The notes: generated from the letters alone by a model not told the origin. Counted from the first letter of the stretch, positions 32,946 to 41,611 are shown. The stretch: DNA of 47,464 nt from an uncultured Gilliamella sp. (GCA_946480175.1 CAMLIK010000012.1:1-47464), one strand, 5' to 3'. Translations and numbers: made by a program.

Positions 32946-33680
32946 TCAAAAGAGATAGAGCATTAGATAACCTGATAACAATAAAAAGGGGCCAAAGGCA
33001 ATATGCATTGAGGTTCTGCATTTTGCCACAATAAAATAGAGTATGCCTAATAATGACGCCATAATTACCAATATCGGCATAAATTGATAAGGTACCCATG
33101 CCCCCAAAGCCGCAGCAAGTTTAATATCACCATCACCTAAACCAATTCGTTTAGTTAGGCAAAAATAGCAGAAGGCGGGTAATTTAAGCATTAGATAACC
33201 ATAAAAGATACCTGTTAAGGCATCGTTGATGGTTAATGAACACAGATTAAAATAGGACATCATCAATCCTGCCCACATCAATGGTTGAGTAAAAAAATCA
33301 GGCAGTAAAAAATGGTGAAAATCAATCAAGGCTAAAACCAAAAACCAAGCAGCAAGTAGCATGAGTAAACCGCTTTGAAAATTGAGTCCTTTATCCAAGT
33401 AAATCAATAAAAATAATCCTGCTATGAACAGTTCAAAAAATAGGTAATAAAAAGCGATTTTATGCTGACAAAAATAGCAACGTTTTCCTAACATTATCCA
33501 TGACAACACCGGAATCAAATGCCAAGCATAAAGTGAATGGTGACAATTCTTGCACGTAGAGCGAGGAACACTAATAGCCCCTAAATAAGCAAACAAAGAT
33601 TGCGACGGCAAATAACGCGAATAAGCAACTTGTAAAAAACTACCTACAGCAAGACCAATACAAAAAACCATTACAGCCAT
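32946..33680 (-). CDS. pilD: Prepilin peptidase (PilD/HofD type)
   Basis: This inner-membrane aspartyl protease cleaves the leader of type IV prepilins and may N-methylate the new end. The 244 residues have CxxC pairs at 43-46 and 68-71, as in full-length PilD with the zinc-binding loop. The catalytic Asp120 is in ALIDFHHFLLPD and Asp183 in GLGDGD. About seven membrane segments follow the loop. Its ATG overlaps the pilC stop by one base, so it belongs to the pilin operon. This order (pilin, ATPase, platform, peptidase) is that of Haemophilus pilABCD; E. coli lacks the peptidase next to ppdD-hofBC. Confidence 0.92.
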   Translation of the reverse strand: MAVMVFCIGLAVGSFLQVAYSRYLPSQSLFAYLGAISVPRSTCKNCHHSLYAWHLIPVLSWIMLGKRCYFCQHKIAFYYLFFELFIAGLFLLIYLDKGLNFQSGLLMLLAAWFLVLALIDFHHFLLPDFFTQPLMWAGLMMSYFNLCSLTINDALTGIFYGYLMLKLPAFCYFCLTKRIGLGDGDIKLAAALGAWVPYQFMPILVIMASLLGILYFIVAKCRTSMHIAFGPFLLLSGYLMLYLF

Positions 33681-34849
33681 TAATGAATCACCTCTCCCAT
33701 TTGAAATATCGGTAAATACATTGCAATAACTAATCCGCCAATGATCAAAGCTAAAAATGACATCAGTAATGGCTCAAATGATTTTACTAAATTATCGGTT
33801 AAGGTTTGATTTTGTTGTTGATAGTATAGAGATAAATTATTAAGCATCACATCAAGCGAACCAGACTCCTCACCAACATGAACCAATTGCACACATAGCT
33901 TAGGGAAATAAGGTGATAATACCTGACTAAACGCATTACCTTGCTCAATACCGTTAATCATTTTTCTAATAATGTCACGATAGTAATCATTTACTGTTGT
34001 ATTTGCTGAAGCAATTAACCCTGTTAGTAATGGAATGCCAGCTTGCTGAGTGATCGCTAAAGTATGGAAGATTTGCATTAAACACTGCGACTGAATAACT
34101 TGTCCAATTAATGGCAACGTTAATTTTCGCCGATCAATTGATGACTGATAACGTTTTTTAAAAAAACGCTGAAATATAAAGTAACCAATCATTAGTGCTA
34201 ATAATACAATTAATCCATTTTGTTGAACGCCATTTGCAAGGTCAATTACTAGCTGCGTAAAATAAGGTAATTGAGCATCAAAGCTCTGATAAATATCGGC
34301 GAATTTTGGTAACACAACAAACATCATCACCATAATAACCAGCATTGATACTGATAATAAAAAAAGCGGGTAACGCATTGCTTTTTTAATCTGTTTTTGT
34401 AATTCCAATGATTTTTCAAGATGTAAAGTTAACTGCTCAAAGCTGTGGTCTAATTGACCTGTTAATTCACCAATAGCGATAATTTCACAATAAAGTGCCG
34501 GAAATACCGAATGATGTTGATATAAAACTGTGGATAAAGTTTCGCCTTTGACTACCTGTTGACTAATATTTGCCAACAAATATTGCCATTGCGGTTTGGG
34601 CTGATCATCAATAAGTAATCTCAAACTATCAATGATCGATAAACCCGCTTTTAACATGGTGGCTAATTGTTTAGTGATAATTAACAAATCACTAGGCTTA
34701 AAACTCTTTTTAGTAATGATATTTCCGAAACGAATTTTAACCGCAATTTGCCCTTGCGATAATAACTGTTTTTTCACATCTTGCTTAGATGTAGCAATAA
34801 TCTTATTTTGCTGAAAGTTAATGTCATACCAAAAATAGAGCCGTTTCAT
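33680..34849 (-). CDS. pilC: Type IV pilus inner-membrane platform protein (PilC/HofC)
   Basis: A GspF-family platform on which the assembly ATPase acts. The 389 residues contain two T2SF domains (about 50-175 and 250-375), each followed by hydrophobic segments. Typical sequences are LATMLKAGLSIIDSLRLL, FPALYCEIIAIGELTGQLD, TQQAGIPLLTGLIASA and VQLVHVGEESGSLDVML, ending in LIIGGLVIAMYLPIFQMGEV. It starts six bases after pilB and overlaps pilD by one base. Nothing is missing compared with family length. Confidence 0.93.
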   Translation of the reverse strand: MKRLYFWYDINFQQNKIIATSKQDVKKQLLSQGQIAVKIRFGNIITKKSFKPSDLLIITKQLATMLKAGLSIIDSLRLLIDDQPKPQWQYLLANISQQVVKGETLSTVLYQHHSVFPALYCEIIAIGELTGQLDHSFEQLTLHLEKSLELQKQIKKAMRYPLFLLSVSMLVIMVMMFVVLPKFADIYQSFDAQLPYFTQLVIDLANGVQQNGLIVLLALMIGYFIFQRFFKKRYQSSIDRRKLTLPLIGQVIQSQCLMQIFHTLAITQQAGIPLLTGLIASANTTVNDYYRDIIRKMINGIEQGNAFSQVLSPYFPKLCVQLVHVGEESGSLDVMLNNLSLYYQQQNQTLTDNLVKSFEPLLMSFLALIIGGLVIAMYLPIFQMGEVIH

Positions 34850-34855
34850 TCACAA

Positions 34856-35980
34856 TTACCCAATGATTACCTCACCTAAAACTCGATTTAATTCAGCCAG
34901 CGTAGTAACGCCCTGCTGCACTAATTGATAGCCAGCTTGCATCAAGTTAACTCTATTTTTCGATGAGATGGGTTGATTAGTTAAAATCTGCTGTTGCACG
35001 TCTGGCGTGATGATTAACAGTTCATATAAACCCACTCGCCCTAAATAACCGCCAATACACTTTTCACACCCCATGGCAATAAAGTGTGGCGATGGTTGAT
35101 TATCAATTAAAGCCTGTTCACTCGCAACCACTTTACAATGTTGGCAAAGCTTGCGCACTAATCGCTGTGCAATAACCAATTTTAAGCTAGACGATAAAAG
35201 ATAATTTTTGATACCCATCTGATTTAATCGAATAATTGCTTCACTACTAGAATTAGTATGTAAAGTTGATAACACTAAATGTCCTGTTTGTGCGGCTTGG
35301 ATAGCAATTTCGGCGGTTTCGTGATCACGAATTTCCCCTATCATCATCACATCCGGATCTTGGCGCAACAAGGCACGCAATATTACCGAAAATGTCAGAC
35401 CAGCTTTAAAATTAATCGCAGTTTGATTGATGCCCTCTAAAGGAATTTCGATCGGATCTTCAGCACTACAAATATTTCGTTCAGCTTTATTTAATCGTTT
35501 TAATGCACTATATAATGTCATAGTTTTGCCACTGCCGGTTGGGCCAGTAACTAAAATCAACCCTTGCGGATAATCCAATATCTGTTTAAACGTAATTAGA
35601 TCTTGTTCAGTTAATCCTAAATCATTAATAGTCAGCTCTGATTCATGATTATCCATAACCCGCAATACAATCTTTTCACCGTTGATCACAGGTAAAGTAG
35701 CGATGCGCATGGCATAGTTATTTATTACCAATTGACCATCTTGTGGTAAGCGATGTTCAGCAATATTTAAATTAGCCATAATCTTTAACCTAGCAGCTAT
35801 CTGCTTAGCAAGACTTGGCGGTGGCATTAGCATATTTTGTAAAACGCCATCAATTCGCATGCGAATTCGATAATATTGTTGATAAGGTTCGAAATGGATA
35901 TCAGAAGCACGCTTTTCCAATGCTGATAGCAACAGTTTATTGAGACTTTCTACTACTTGACCTTCTTGCATAATCATCAC
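34856..35980 (-). CDS. pilB: Type IV pilus assembly ATPase (PilB/HofB), short form
   Basis: The motor that powers pilus extension. Walker A GPTGSGKT is at 146-153, the Asp box at AEDPIEIPLEGINQ, a Walker B-like region near QDPDVMMIGEIRD, and the His box at LVLSTLHTN. Two CxxC pairs (CQHC and CEKC) make the usual zinc site. At 374 residues it is shorter than E. coli HofB (about 461) and begins near SALEKRASDIHFEPYQ. It therefore lacks the N-terminal MshEN-type domain of about 90 residues or more. No upstream continuation fits, because ppdD ends 24 bases before it. The start could also be ATG three codons later. Confidence 0.92.
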   Translation of the reverse strand: MMIMQEGQVVESLNKLLLSALEKRASDIHFEPYQQYYRIRMRIDGVLQNMLMPPPSLAKQIAARLKIMANLNIAEHRLPQDGQLVINNYAMRIATLPVINGEKIVLRVMDNHESELTINDLGLTEQDLITFKQILDYPQGLILVTGPTGSGKTMTLYSALKRLNKAERNICSAEDPIEIPLEGINQTAINFKAGLTFSVILRALLRQDPDVMMIGEIRDHETAEIAIQAAQTGHLVLSTLHTNSSSEAIIRLNQMGIKNYLLSSSLKLVIAQRLVRKLCQHCKVVASEQALIDNQPSPHFIAMGCEKCIGGYLGRVGLYELLIITPDVQQQILTNQPISSKNRVNLMQAGYQLVQQGVTTLAELNRVLGEVIIG

Positions 35981-36004
35981 GTTTATTATTTGAATTTAAA
36001 ACCA

Positions 36005-36436
36005 TTAAAATTTAAAAATATCTTCACAAGCAGCATTTAAACTGTTATCAACAGGACTACTTGCACAAGTACGTGACCAATCTAAATTACCTAACGATGA
36101 GTTCAACTTTGGTGTTAATGTTGTGGTTAAGCTCGATAATGCACTTTTGCCAACGATAGTAATCACTCCATTAGTAACCGAGATCGATGTCACATAGTTA
36201 GTCGATCTTGTGGTTGGCACGCCATTTGCCCCACTACTGCATTTATTTAATGCACCTTGTTCAACAACACAAATTTCAATTGCTGTTTTATATCCTGTCA
36301 TTACTTGAAGCATGTCGGTTAAAGCAGCCTTTTTGACATAATTTTGATAAGCTGGCAAACCAATAGCGGTTAAAATGGCAATCACCACAATGGCAATCAT
36401 TAACTCAAATAGTGTAAATCCAAACTGCCTGTGCAT
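36005..36436 (-). CDS. ppdD: Type IV major prepilin (PpdD/PilA)
   Basis: The 143-residue prepilin has a six-residue leader MHRQFG cleaved before FTLFELMIAIVVIAILTAIG, with Phe+1 and Glu+5 as in class IVa pilins. The long N-terminal helix is followed by a globular domain with four Cys (in the stretches EICVVEQ, NKCSSG, RTCASS and AACEDI), enough for one or two disulfides, including a C-terminal loop. TGAGG-type ribosome site (TTTGAGGATTTT) precedes the ATG. It is first in the ppdD-pilB-pilC-pilD operon. The pilus may serve DNA uptake, adhesion or motility; no pilT, pilQ or minor pilins are in the window. Confidence 0.94.
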   Translation of the reverse strand: MHRQFGFTLFELMIAIVVIAILTAIGLPAYQNYVKKAALTDMLQVMTGYKTAIEICVVEQGALNKCSSGANGVPTTRSTNYVTSISVTNGVITIVGKSALSSLTTTLTPKLNSSLGNLDWSRTCASSPVDNSLNAACEDIFKF

Positions 36437-36572
36437 AAAATCCTCAAAGATTAATTGAATGTTTGATAGAGTGACTTTATAGCAAACTAAAAAAATGAAA
36501 TAATAAGTAAATAGAAAATTTGGAAGTTAAAATGAAAATTAACTATCACAATTAACACTAACTTAATTAAAG

Positions 36573-36590
36573 TTGTGAACTCGATCGCAA
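36573..36590. promoter_or_regulatory. Candidate CRP/CRP-S site between pil operon and ampD
   Basis: TTGTGA-ACTCGA-TCGCAA has the exact CRP spacing. One half is the ordinary CRP half TGTGA; the other, TCGCA, is the half of competence-type CRP-S sites (TGCGA-N6-TCGCA in Haemophilus). The site lies 137 bases upstream of the ppdD start and 26 bases before the ampD start. No well-placed promoter was proven for either gene. Confidence 0.4.
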
Positions 36591-36616
36591 TACAGACTAA
36601 ACGTATTGGAGCTATC

Positions 36617-37534
36617 ATGCCCATAAAAACTAAACCATTACAAATTAAATCATTAAAAAACATGACTTTAAAAAATTCATCTTTTAAAATCGTTGATGAT
36701 TGGATTAAAAATGTCAAACAGGTCAAATCGCCTTATTATAACGATAGACCGACTAGTGAACCCATATCATTATTAGTTATTCATAACATCAGTCTACCGC
36801 CAAACCAATATGGCGGCCCTTATGTGGAACAACTCTTTACTGGTAAACTCGATCCAAACGAGCACGCTTATTTTGCGGACATCTACCAATTACAAGTATC
36901 AAGTCATCTATTTATAAGGCGTAATGGTGAAATTATTCAATTTGTACCATTTAACAAACGGGCTTGGCATGCCGGTAAATCAAAATTTGAAGGTAAAGAG
37001 AATTGTAATGACTTCTCAATTGGCATTGAATTAGAAGGATGTGATACGGATGATTTTACTGAAGTTCAATACCAACAACTTGCCAACCTCACCATACTAT
37101 TACAACAAACCTATCCAATCAAAAATATAACTGGACATAGTGATATTGCCCCAGACCGTAAAACCGATCCTGGTCCTTGTTTTGATTGGAATTATTACCA
37201 AGCATTACTTACCCAACAAACGCAAATTAATGCCATGGTCAACCAAATTAACTTGATTAAAGAGGAACTAGAAAACCTAACCTTATGGCAACCCTCACCC
37301 CCTGCTGCTGAAGCATTTTTAAGTGAACAGCCATTTGCGCTCGACACCATGCAACCGCATGAATGGTTACAATGGATCTTTATTCCGCGCATGCAAGCTT
37401 TGATTGACGCCAAAGCTGAACTACCAAAATTTGCTCTTCATCCCTATTTTGAAGAAGCGTTTAAACAACAAGACATTGACGCTAATTACCTATTGACACT
37501 CATTAAACAGCTAGATGATTTATCGGTAAATTGA
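36617..37534 (+). CDS. ampD: AmpD amidase fused to a C-terminal YqcC domain
   Basis: AmpD removes the peptide from 1,6-anhydroMurNAc muropeptides in the cytoplasm during cell-wall recycling and so tunes beta-lactamase induction. Residues 25-200 match AmpD: His56 in VIHNISL, His174 in TGHSDIAP and Asp184 in KTDPGP as zinc ligands, Glu138 in IGIELEG and Lys182 as catalytic residues. Residues 205-305 match YqcC (DUF446), with LDTMQPHEWLQWIFIPRMQ as the signature; YqcC is a separate small protein in E. coli. The frame is continuous with no stop between. GGAG six bases before ATG 36617 sets the start; an in-frame GTG at 36575 was not used. It is divergent from the pil operon. Confidence 0.92.
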   Translation: MPIKTKPLQIKSLKNMTLKNSSFKIVDDWIKNVKQVKSPYYNDRPTSEPISLLVIHNISLPPNQYGGPYVEQLFTGKLDPNEHAYFADIYQLQVSSHLFIRRNGEIIQFVPFNKRAWHAGKSKFEGKENCNDFSIGIELEGCDTDDFTEVQYQQLANLTILLQQTYPIKNITGHSDIAPDRKTDPGPCFDWNYYQALLTQQTQINAMVNQINLIKEELENLTLWQPSPPAAEAFLSEQPFALDTMQPHEWLQWIFIPRMQALIDAKAELPKFALHPYFEEAFKQQDIDANYLLTLIKQLDDLSVN

Positions 37535-37571
37535 TAAGACGGCAATTAAATAATATAAAACAAAAGGTAGG

Positions 37572-37591
37572 ACAGCCACATTAGTGGCTGT
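37572..37591 (-). terminator. Terminator of the alr-mltG operon
   Basis: ACAGCCAC and GTGGCTGT pair perfectly around an ATTA loop. On the minus strand CCTACCTTTTGTTTTA follows. It lies between the converging mltG and ampD genes and could act on both. Confidence 0.7.
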
Positions 37592-37602
37592 AGAATGGAA
37601 AA

Positions 37603-38619
37603 CTAATTGGTCATACGGCGGTATTCATTGACAGCTTGTTGATGATTACTGTAGGTGCTACTAAACGTATGCCCTCCTGTACCATTGGCAACAAAAAACA
37701 GATAATTGGTTTTAGCTGGATGTGCAGCTGCTTCAAGCGAGGCTAAACTAGGCATAGCAATTGGTGTAGGTGGTAGTCCGTCAATCACATAGGTATTATA
37801 AGGATTATCAGTATCAGTCAAATCTATTCGTCTAATTTTTCCAGTATAATTATCACCTAAACCATAAATAATAGTTGGGTCGGTTTGCAACTTCATATTT
37901 GCTTTTAAACGATTAACAAAAACCGAAGCGACATTAGCCCGCTCTGAACTAAGTCCGGTCTCTTTTTCAATAATGGAGGCAATAATCAACAATTCATAAG
38001 GTGACTTATAAGGCAAATCCTTATCACGATTATCCCACACTTTTTGTAAATTACTCTTCATCGTCATATGAGCACGTTTAAGAATATTAATATCTGAACT
38101 ATTTGCAGTATATTGATAAGTATCTGGCGACAACCAACCTTCAAGTTTTCCGCCTTCAATGCCTAACATCATAGCTATTTCATCATGTGATTTACCAGTC
38201 AAGGTTTGTTCAATATTAGGGGTTTTACTCAATACATTCAACCAATCCTTTGCACGTTTACCTTCAACAAATTGCACAAAGAAGCTGCTCTCTTTACCGG
38301 ATACTAACAACTTCAAAAACTCATCAACTGTCATATGAGGATGTAATTGATAAGTGCCGGCTTTAATCGAACTTAAAGAAGGGTCAAGTTTATATAAATA
38401 AGGCAATAAATAAGCTTGGTGCATTAATTCACTCGCCTTAACTTGTTCAACTAATTGATGTAAGGAAGTGCCATGTTTCAATACAAACATTTGATTGTCA
38501 GCCGTGACATTCATATGTTGCTTAGAAAATTGTTGCAAATAATAATAACCAATAGCTAACGAACCACCAACGATCAGAACCACTATCAACAACGTGTACA
38601 AAACAAATTTTTTAATCAT
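37603..38619 (-). CDS. mltG: Endolytic murein transglycosylase MltG
   Basis: MltG cuts nascent glycan strands and so sets their length. The 338 residues have one membrane helix (about 6-27), a LysM-like region, and the YceG catalytic domain. The catalytic Glu218 lies in LLIIASIIEKETGL, at the same number as in E. coli. VASVFVNRLKANMKLQTDPT and YNTYVIDGLPPTPIAMPS are further family motifs. It starts three bases after alr, so the two are cotranscribed. In E. coli mltG sits between pabC and tmk instead, so the partner here is unusual but within the same pathway. Confidence 0.96.
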   Translation of the reverse strand: MIKKFVLYTLLIVVLIVGGSLAIGYYYLQQFSKQHMNVTADNQMFVLKHGTSLHQLVEQVKASELMHQAYLLPYLYKLDPSLSSIKAGTYQLHPHMTVDEFLKLLVSGKESSFFVQFVEGKRAKDWLNVLSKTPNIEQTLTGKSHDEIAMMLGIEGGKLEGWLSPDTYQYTANSSDINILKRAHMTMKSNLQKVWDNRDKDLPYKSPYELLIIASIIEKETGLSSERANVASVFVNRLKANMKLQTDPTIIYGLGDNYTGKIRRIDLTDTDNPYNTYVIDGLPPTPIAMPSLASLEAAAHPAKTNYLFFVANGTGGHTFSSTYSNHQQAVNEYRRMTN

Positions 38620-38622
38620 AAC

Positions 38623-39708
38623 TTAATCTTTATAACGAATTTTTGCGCGTGAAGTTAAGCGCGTTAATAACTCATAAGCACTAATTCCAGTATGCTTCGA
38701 GATTTGTTCAACAGGCAATTGCTTGCCCCAAAAAATGACTTCATCACCGGGTTTATCTTGGCAATGTTGGCCTAAATCGACCACAATCATATCCATAGAA
38801 ACGCGGCCAACAATCGGTACAAGGCGGCCATTAATATATACTGGGGTATTTTCAGGAATATCACGTGGATAACCATCACCATATCCCATCGCCACAACTC
38901 CTAATATAGTATCTCTTTCACTTGTCCAAGTTTGACCATAACCAACAGCTTGGCCTTTTTTATGCTTACGTACCGCAATTAATTCAGACTTAAGCGTCAT
39001 TGCGGGTTGTAAATCTGTAACCTCCTCATCAAACGGTGAAACCCCATACAACGCAATACCAACTCGAATCATATTATGATGAGAATCAGGCCAGGCAAGA
39101 ATACCGCCGGAAGCCGCAATTGATTGCTGACAACCAATCAAATTACTATCAACCAAGCAGGCAAATTCATCAAAGCGAGCCATTTGCGTCTTGGTTTGTG
39201 ATGAATCAAAATCATCAGCGCTACTAAAATGACTAATAATATTAATCGGCTGACGTACTGCTTTACAGCTAGCTAAACGATTGAACTCGCCAATAGCCTC
39301 ATCAAAATTAAAACCTAAGCGATGCATACCAGTATCGATCTTAAACCAAACCGTAATTTCATTAGGAAAAGGAATCGTATTTAAATCATCAATTTGCCAA
39401 CTTGAATGGATAACCGGTTGTAAATTAAAATCGAGTAAATCGTTAATATCATCGTGCGGAAAAAAACCCTCCAAAAGAACGATAGGGCTACGAATACCAA
39501 CTTGACGCAAAGCTACAGCTTCAGAAATACGGGCAACGCCAAAACAATCAACTTTATCATCCAACAATTGGGCAACTTCTTCCATACCATGACCATAAGC
39601 ATTTGCTTTAACAACCGCCATTAAAGTACGGTTAGGAGATTTTTGTTTAAAAAAGTCAATATTATGTAAAATTGATTTACGATTAACTTCTACTACAGCA
39701 ATAGACAT
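38623..39708 (-). CDS. alr: Alanine racemase
   Basis: A PLP enzyme that makes D-alanine for peptidoglycan. The PLP-binding Lys34 is in AVVKANAYGHG. The second catalytic base, Tyr, is in GQAVGYGQTWTSE, and VVAMGYGDGYPRDIP and GRVSMDMIVVDLG are the standard C-terminal domain motifs. The 361 residues match family length. It is the first gene of an alr-mltG unit with a good promoter about 35 bases upstream. Whether a second racemase (dadX) exists cannot be told from the window. Confidence 0.97.
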   Translation of the reverse strand: MSIAVVEVNRKSILHNIDFFKQKSPNRTLMAVVKANAYGHGMEEVAQLLDDKVDCFGVARISEAVALRQVGIRSPIVLLEGFFPHDDINDLLDFNLQPVIHSSWQIDDLNTIPFPNEITVWFKIDTGMHRLGFNFDEAIGEFNRLASCKAVRQPINIISHFSSADDFDSSQTKTQMARFDEFACLVDSNLIGCQQSIAASGGILAWPDSHHNMIRVGIALYGVSPFDEEVTDLQPAMTLKSELIAVRKHKKGQAVGYGQTWTSERDTILGVVAMGYGDGYPRDIPENTPVYINGRLVPIVGRVSMDMIVVDLGQHCQDKPGDEVIFWGKQLPVEQISKHTGISAYELLTRLTSRAKIRYKD

Positions 39709-39740
39709 TTTGCATAACCTAACTAAGATATTAAGAAGTT

Positions 39741-39769
39741 ATTGTAAAATTTGTTACTGATAATCACAA
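39741..39769 (-). promoter_or_regulatory. Candidate sigma-70 promoter of alr-mltG
   Basis: On the minus strand TTGTGA (39764-39769) and TACAAT (39741-39746) are 17 bases apart, with four and five of six consensus matches. Transcription would begin near 39734, about 26 bases before the alr ATG. Confidence 0.55.
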
Positions 39770-39907
39770 ATAAAAAATCGACAATTTATACGATTTTGTA
39801 GTTCAATATGTGACGAAGTTAAAAAAACACACTAATCTCTGCATTATCACAATTCCTATTAATTTAATTATTTATACGCTCAATAATAAGAGGTGAAGTA
39901 GGATATC

Positions 39908-39955
39908 AAAAACCCCTTTCTTCAACTTTTTACTGTAAAAACCCTGTTCCTCAAA
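39908..39955. repeat. Two-copy 29-bp-period repeat downstream of the adhesin-like gene
   Basis: AAAAACCCCTTTCTTCAAC (from 39908) recurs as AAAAACCCTGTTCCTCAAA (from 39937), with 15 of 19 matches and a period of 29. Similar AA-rich, CCTCAA-containing sequence is found near 19777 and 41831. The nearby inverted repeat at about 39959-39981 (AAGCT...AGCTT around CCC/GGG) may end the minus-strand gene but lacks a T run. Confidence 0.4.
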
Positions 39956-40003
39956 TCACAAGCTCTCCCCAAAGGGAGCTTAAGTATTCTACCAGAGTTT
40001 ACC

Positions 40004-41611
40004 TTAGTCAGAGCCAGGATCAGGCCATACACACAAACTATAGGCGCCATTTTTTCTAGCGTAATCCCAATTAATTTGACCATCAACCGAATAGACATCT
40101 AATTGAAAGGGGTTATCAGATTCTCCTTCTTCATTGGTATCTAATTGAAAGGTTTCGTTAGATTTTTCGTGACCTATATCTTTAGTCCAATAACCATGGT
40201 GGCCAAAGTTAGCATTTTTGTAGAACTTTTCGTCGTCCATGTTTCCCCATTCTGAAAAAAAGCCCTTACCGATTACACGTTTGAAATAATTATCAGTTGC
40301 TTGTGGATCTGCACCAATAGCCCCCTTACAATACTCAATATATCCAGCACCCGAGCAAGCACCGTTTGTTAAATCTCTAACTCTAGGAATTCCATAACTT
40401 ATTTTTTCACACCAATTTTTTGTATTATTATATCTATGACTTTCTTTTCCACGATTAACAAACCACTGCTTCAATACAAAACCATATTTAACAATTACGG
40501 GACCTTTGCTATCGTATCTACCGACTAGTTCAAATGTTAGTGGTAAATTAGGTTTAACTATTTCATCAGGAGTAGCTGATTCCCATTGTAGTTTTTTAGC
40601 AACAGGACCTTCTAGTGTAACTCTAACGAGTGAACCATCACCATTAGCAAGTAAATCATCATTATTAGCTATGTTAGCAGTAATACCACCATCTTCTTTA
40701 TCAACAGAAACCGACCAAACCAATGGCCGAGCGCCACCTATATCTAAATAAAAATGCAGCTTATTAGCACCAGTAGTCGGGAAATTTAAATCATAAGTAA
40801 GTTGTGGTTTGAATCCTTTATCAGGATCCCACATTGAAACTGGACCGTTAAAATCATGATCGTTAACTAACGGATTATTTTCTAAATTTGATCTAACAAA
40901 ACATATTAATGGACTTGCTTTTGGATTGATATAATAGGTTACACTCCGCCCAATAATATTCTTTCCGTTAGGAATACCATACCTAGTTTTTAATATGGCA
41001 TCTGTATTACTCAATGTCACTTTATAAGGTGCGTTACAAATGTCTAATCTAGCATTACGTGCCACAATCTGATTATTTTTGTCGGTCATGGTTAAATTTA
41101 AACTACCTGTAATTGTAAAATCTACATCTCCATCATCATCTCCCCAATAATTATTGGGTGCACCAAGAAGTGAACTTAATTCGACTGAATCAGAACCCGC
41201 TGGTACCAGTGTAACAATATCTGCGAGAGTTTCGTTAGTATTGGGCAGCTCGATAGGTATAGTTGATGAACGGTTCGTTACTGGCGTTATCTCTTTTCCG
41301 TCCGATAAGGTAATCTTGAACAATTCATCATCCAAGTTATTAACCTTGGTTTGACCGTTATCAAATGTTAAATAAGGAGCATTACCATTAATCATATTTA
41401 ATGTTTGGGATGTTAAAGCTTGACTACTTGATGAAAAAGACAGCATAAAAGCTAAGCTTAAAATGATCTGTAAAAATAAAAAAGATCGTGATAATAATCT
41501 TACGAATTGATAGAAAAATAAGCTATTATTGAATATTGAACTTTGATTATAAGAAATATACCAATGTAAATTGTAGGTTGGAAAAATTGGTGGTTGGAAG
41601 TTATAATTCAT
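40004..41611 (-). CDS. Exported adhesin-like protein with extended signal region
   Basis: The 535-residue protein starts with about 40 polar and aromatic residues before a hydrophobic stretch (about 43-59). It ends in SSSSQA, a plausible signal peptidase site near 65. So long an N-region recalls the extended signal peptides of large exported adhesins. The C-terminal 140 residues carry C-x5-YGIPRVRDLTNG, FFSEWGNMDD, GYWTKDIG and a final CVWPD. From memory this pattern resembles the C-terminal domain (DUF823-like) of enterobacterial Ig-repeat adhesins. No beta-barrel or repeat array is present, so how it would reach the surface is unclear. ATG 41611 has AGGA upstream; an earlier in-frame ATG at 41638 lacks one. 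The family call is tentative. Confidence 0.6.
   Translation of the reverse strand: MNYNFQPPIFPTYNLHWYISYNQSSIFNNSLFFYQFVRLLSRSFLFLQIILSLAFMLSFSSSSQALTSQTLNMINGNAPYLTFDNGQTKVNNLDDELFKITLSDGKEITPVTNRSSTIPIELPNTNETLADIVTLVPAGSDSVELSSLLGAPNNYWGDDDGDVDFTITGSLNLTMTDKNNQIVARNARLDICNAPYKVTLSNTDAILKTRYGIPNGKNIIGRSVTYYINPKASPLICFVRSNLENNPLVNDHDFNGPVSMWDPDKGFKPQLTYDLNFPTTGANKLHFYLDIGGARPLVWSVSVDKEDGGITANIANNDDLLANGDGSLVRVTLEGPVAKKLQWESATPDEIVKPNLPLTFELVGRYDSKGPVIVKYGFVLKQWFVNRGKESHRYNNTKNWCEKISYGIPRVRDLTNGACSGAGYIEYCKGAIGADPQATDNYFKRVIGKGFFSEWGNMDDEKFYKNANFGHHGYWTKDIGHEKSNETFQLDTNEEGESDNPFQLDVYSVDGQINWDYARKNGAYSLCVWPDPGSD

Noticed and set aside
32902..33099. A short minus-strand frame overlapping the end of pilD.
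   Set aside because: It is out of frame with the conserved pilD end, has no ribosome site and no recognisable product.
39959..39981. A rho-independent terminator for the adhesin-like gene.
   Set aside because: The inverted repeat has a two-base bulge and no T run follows on the minus strand, so it was mentioned but not called.
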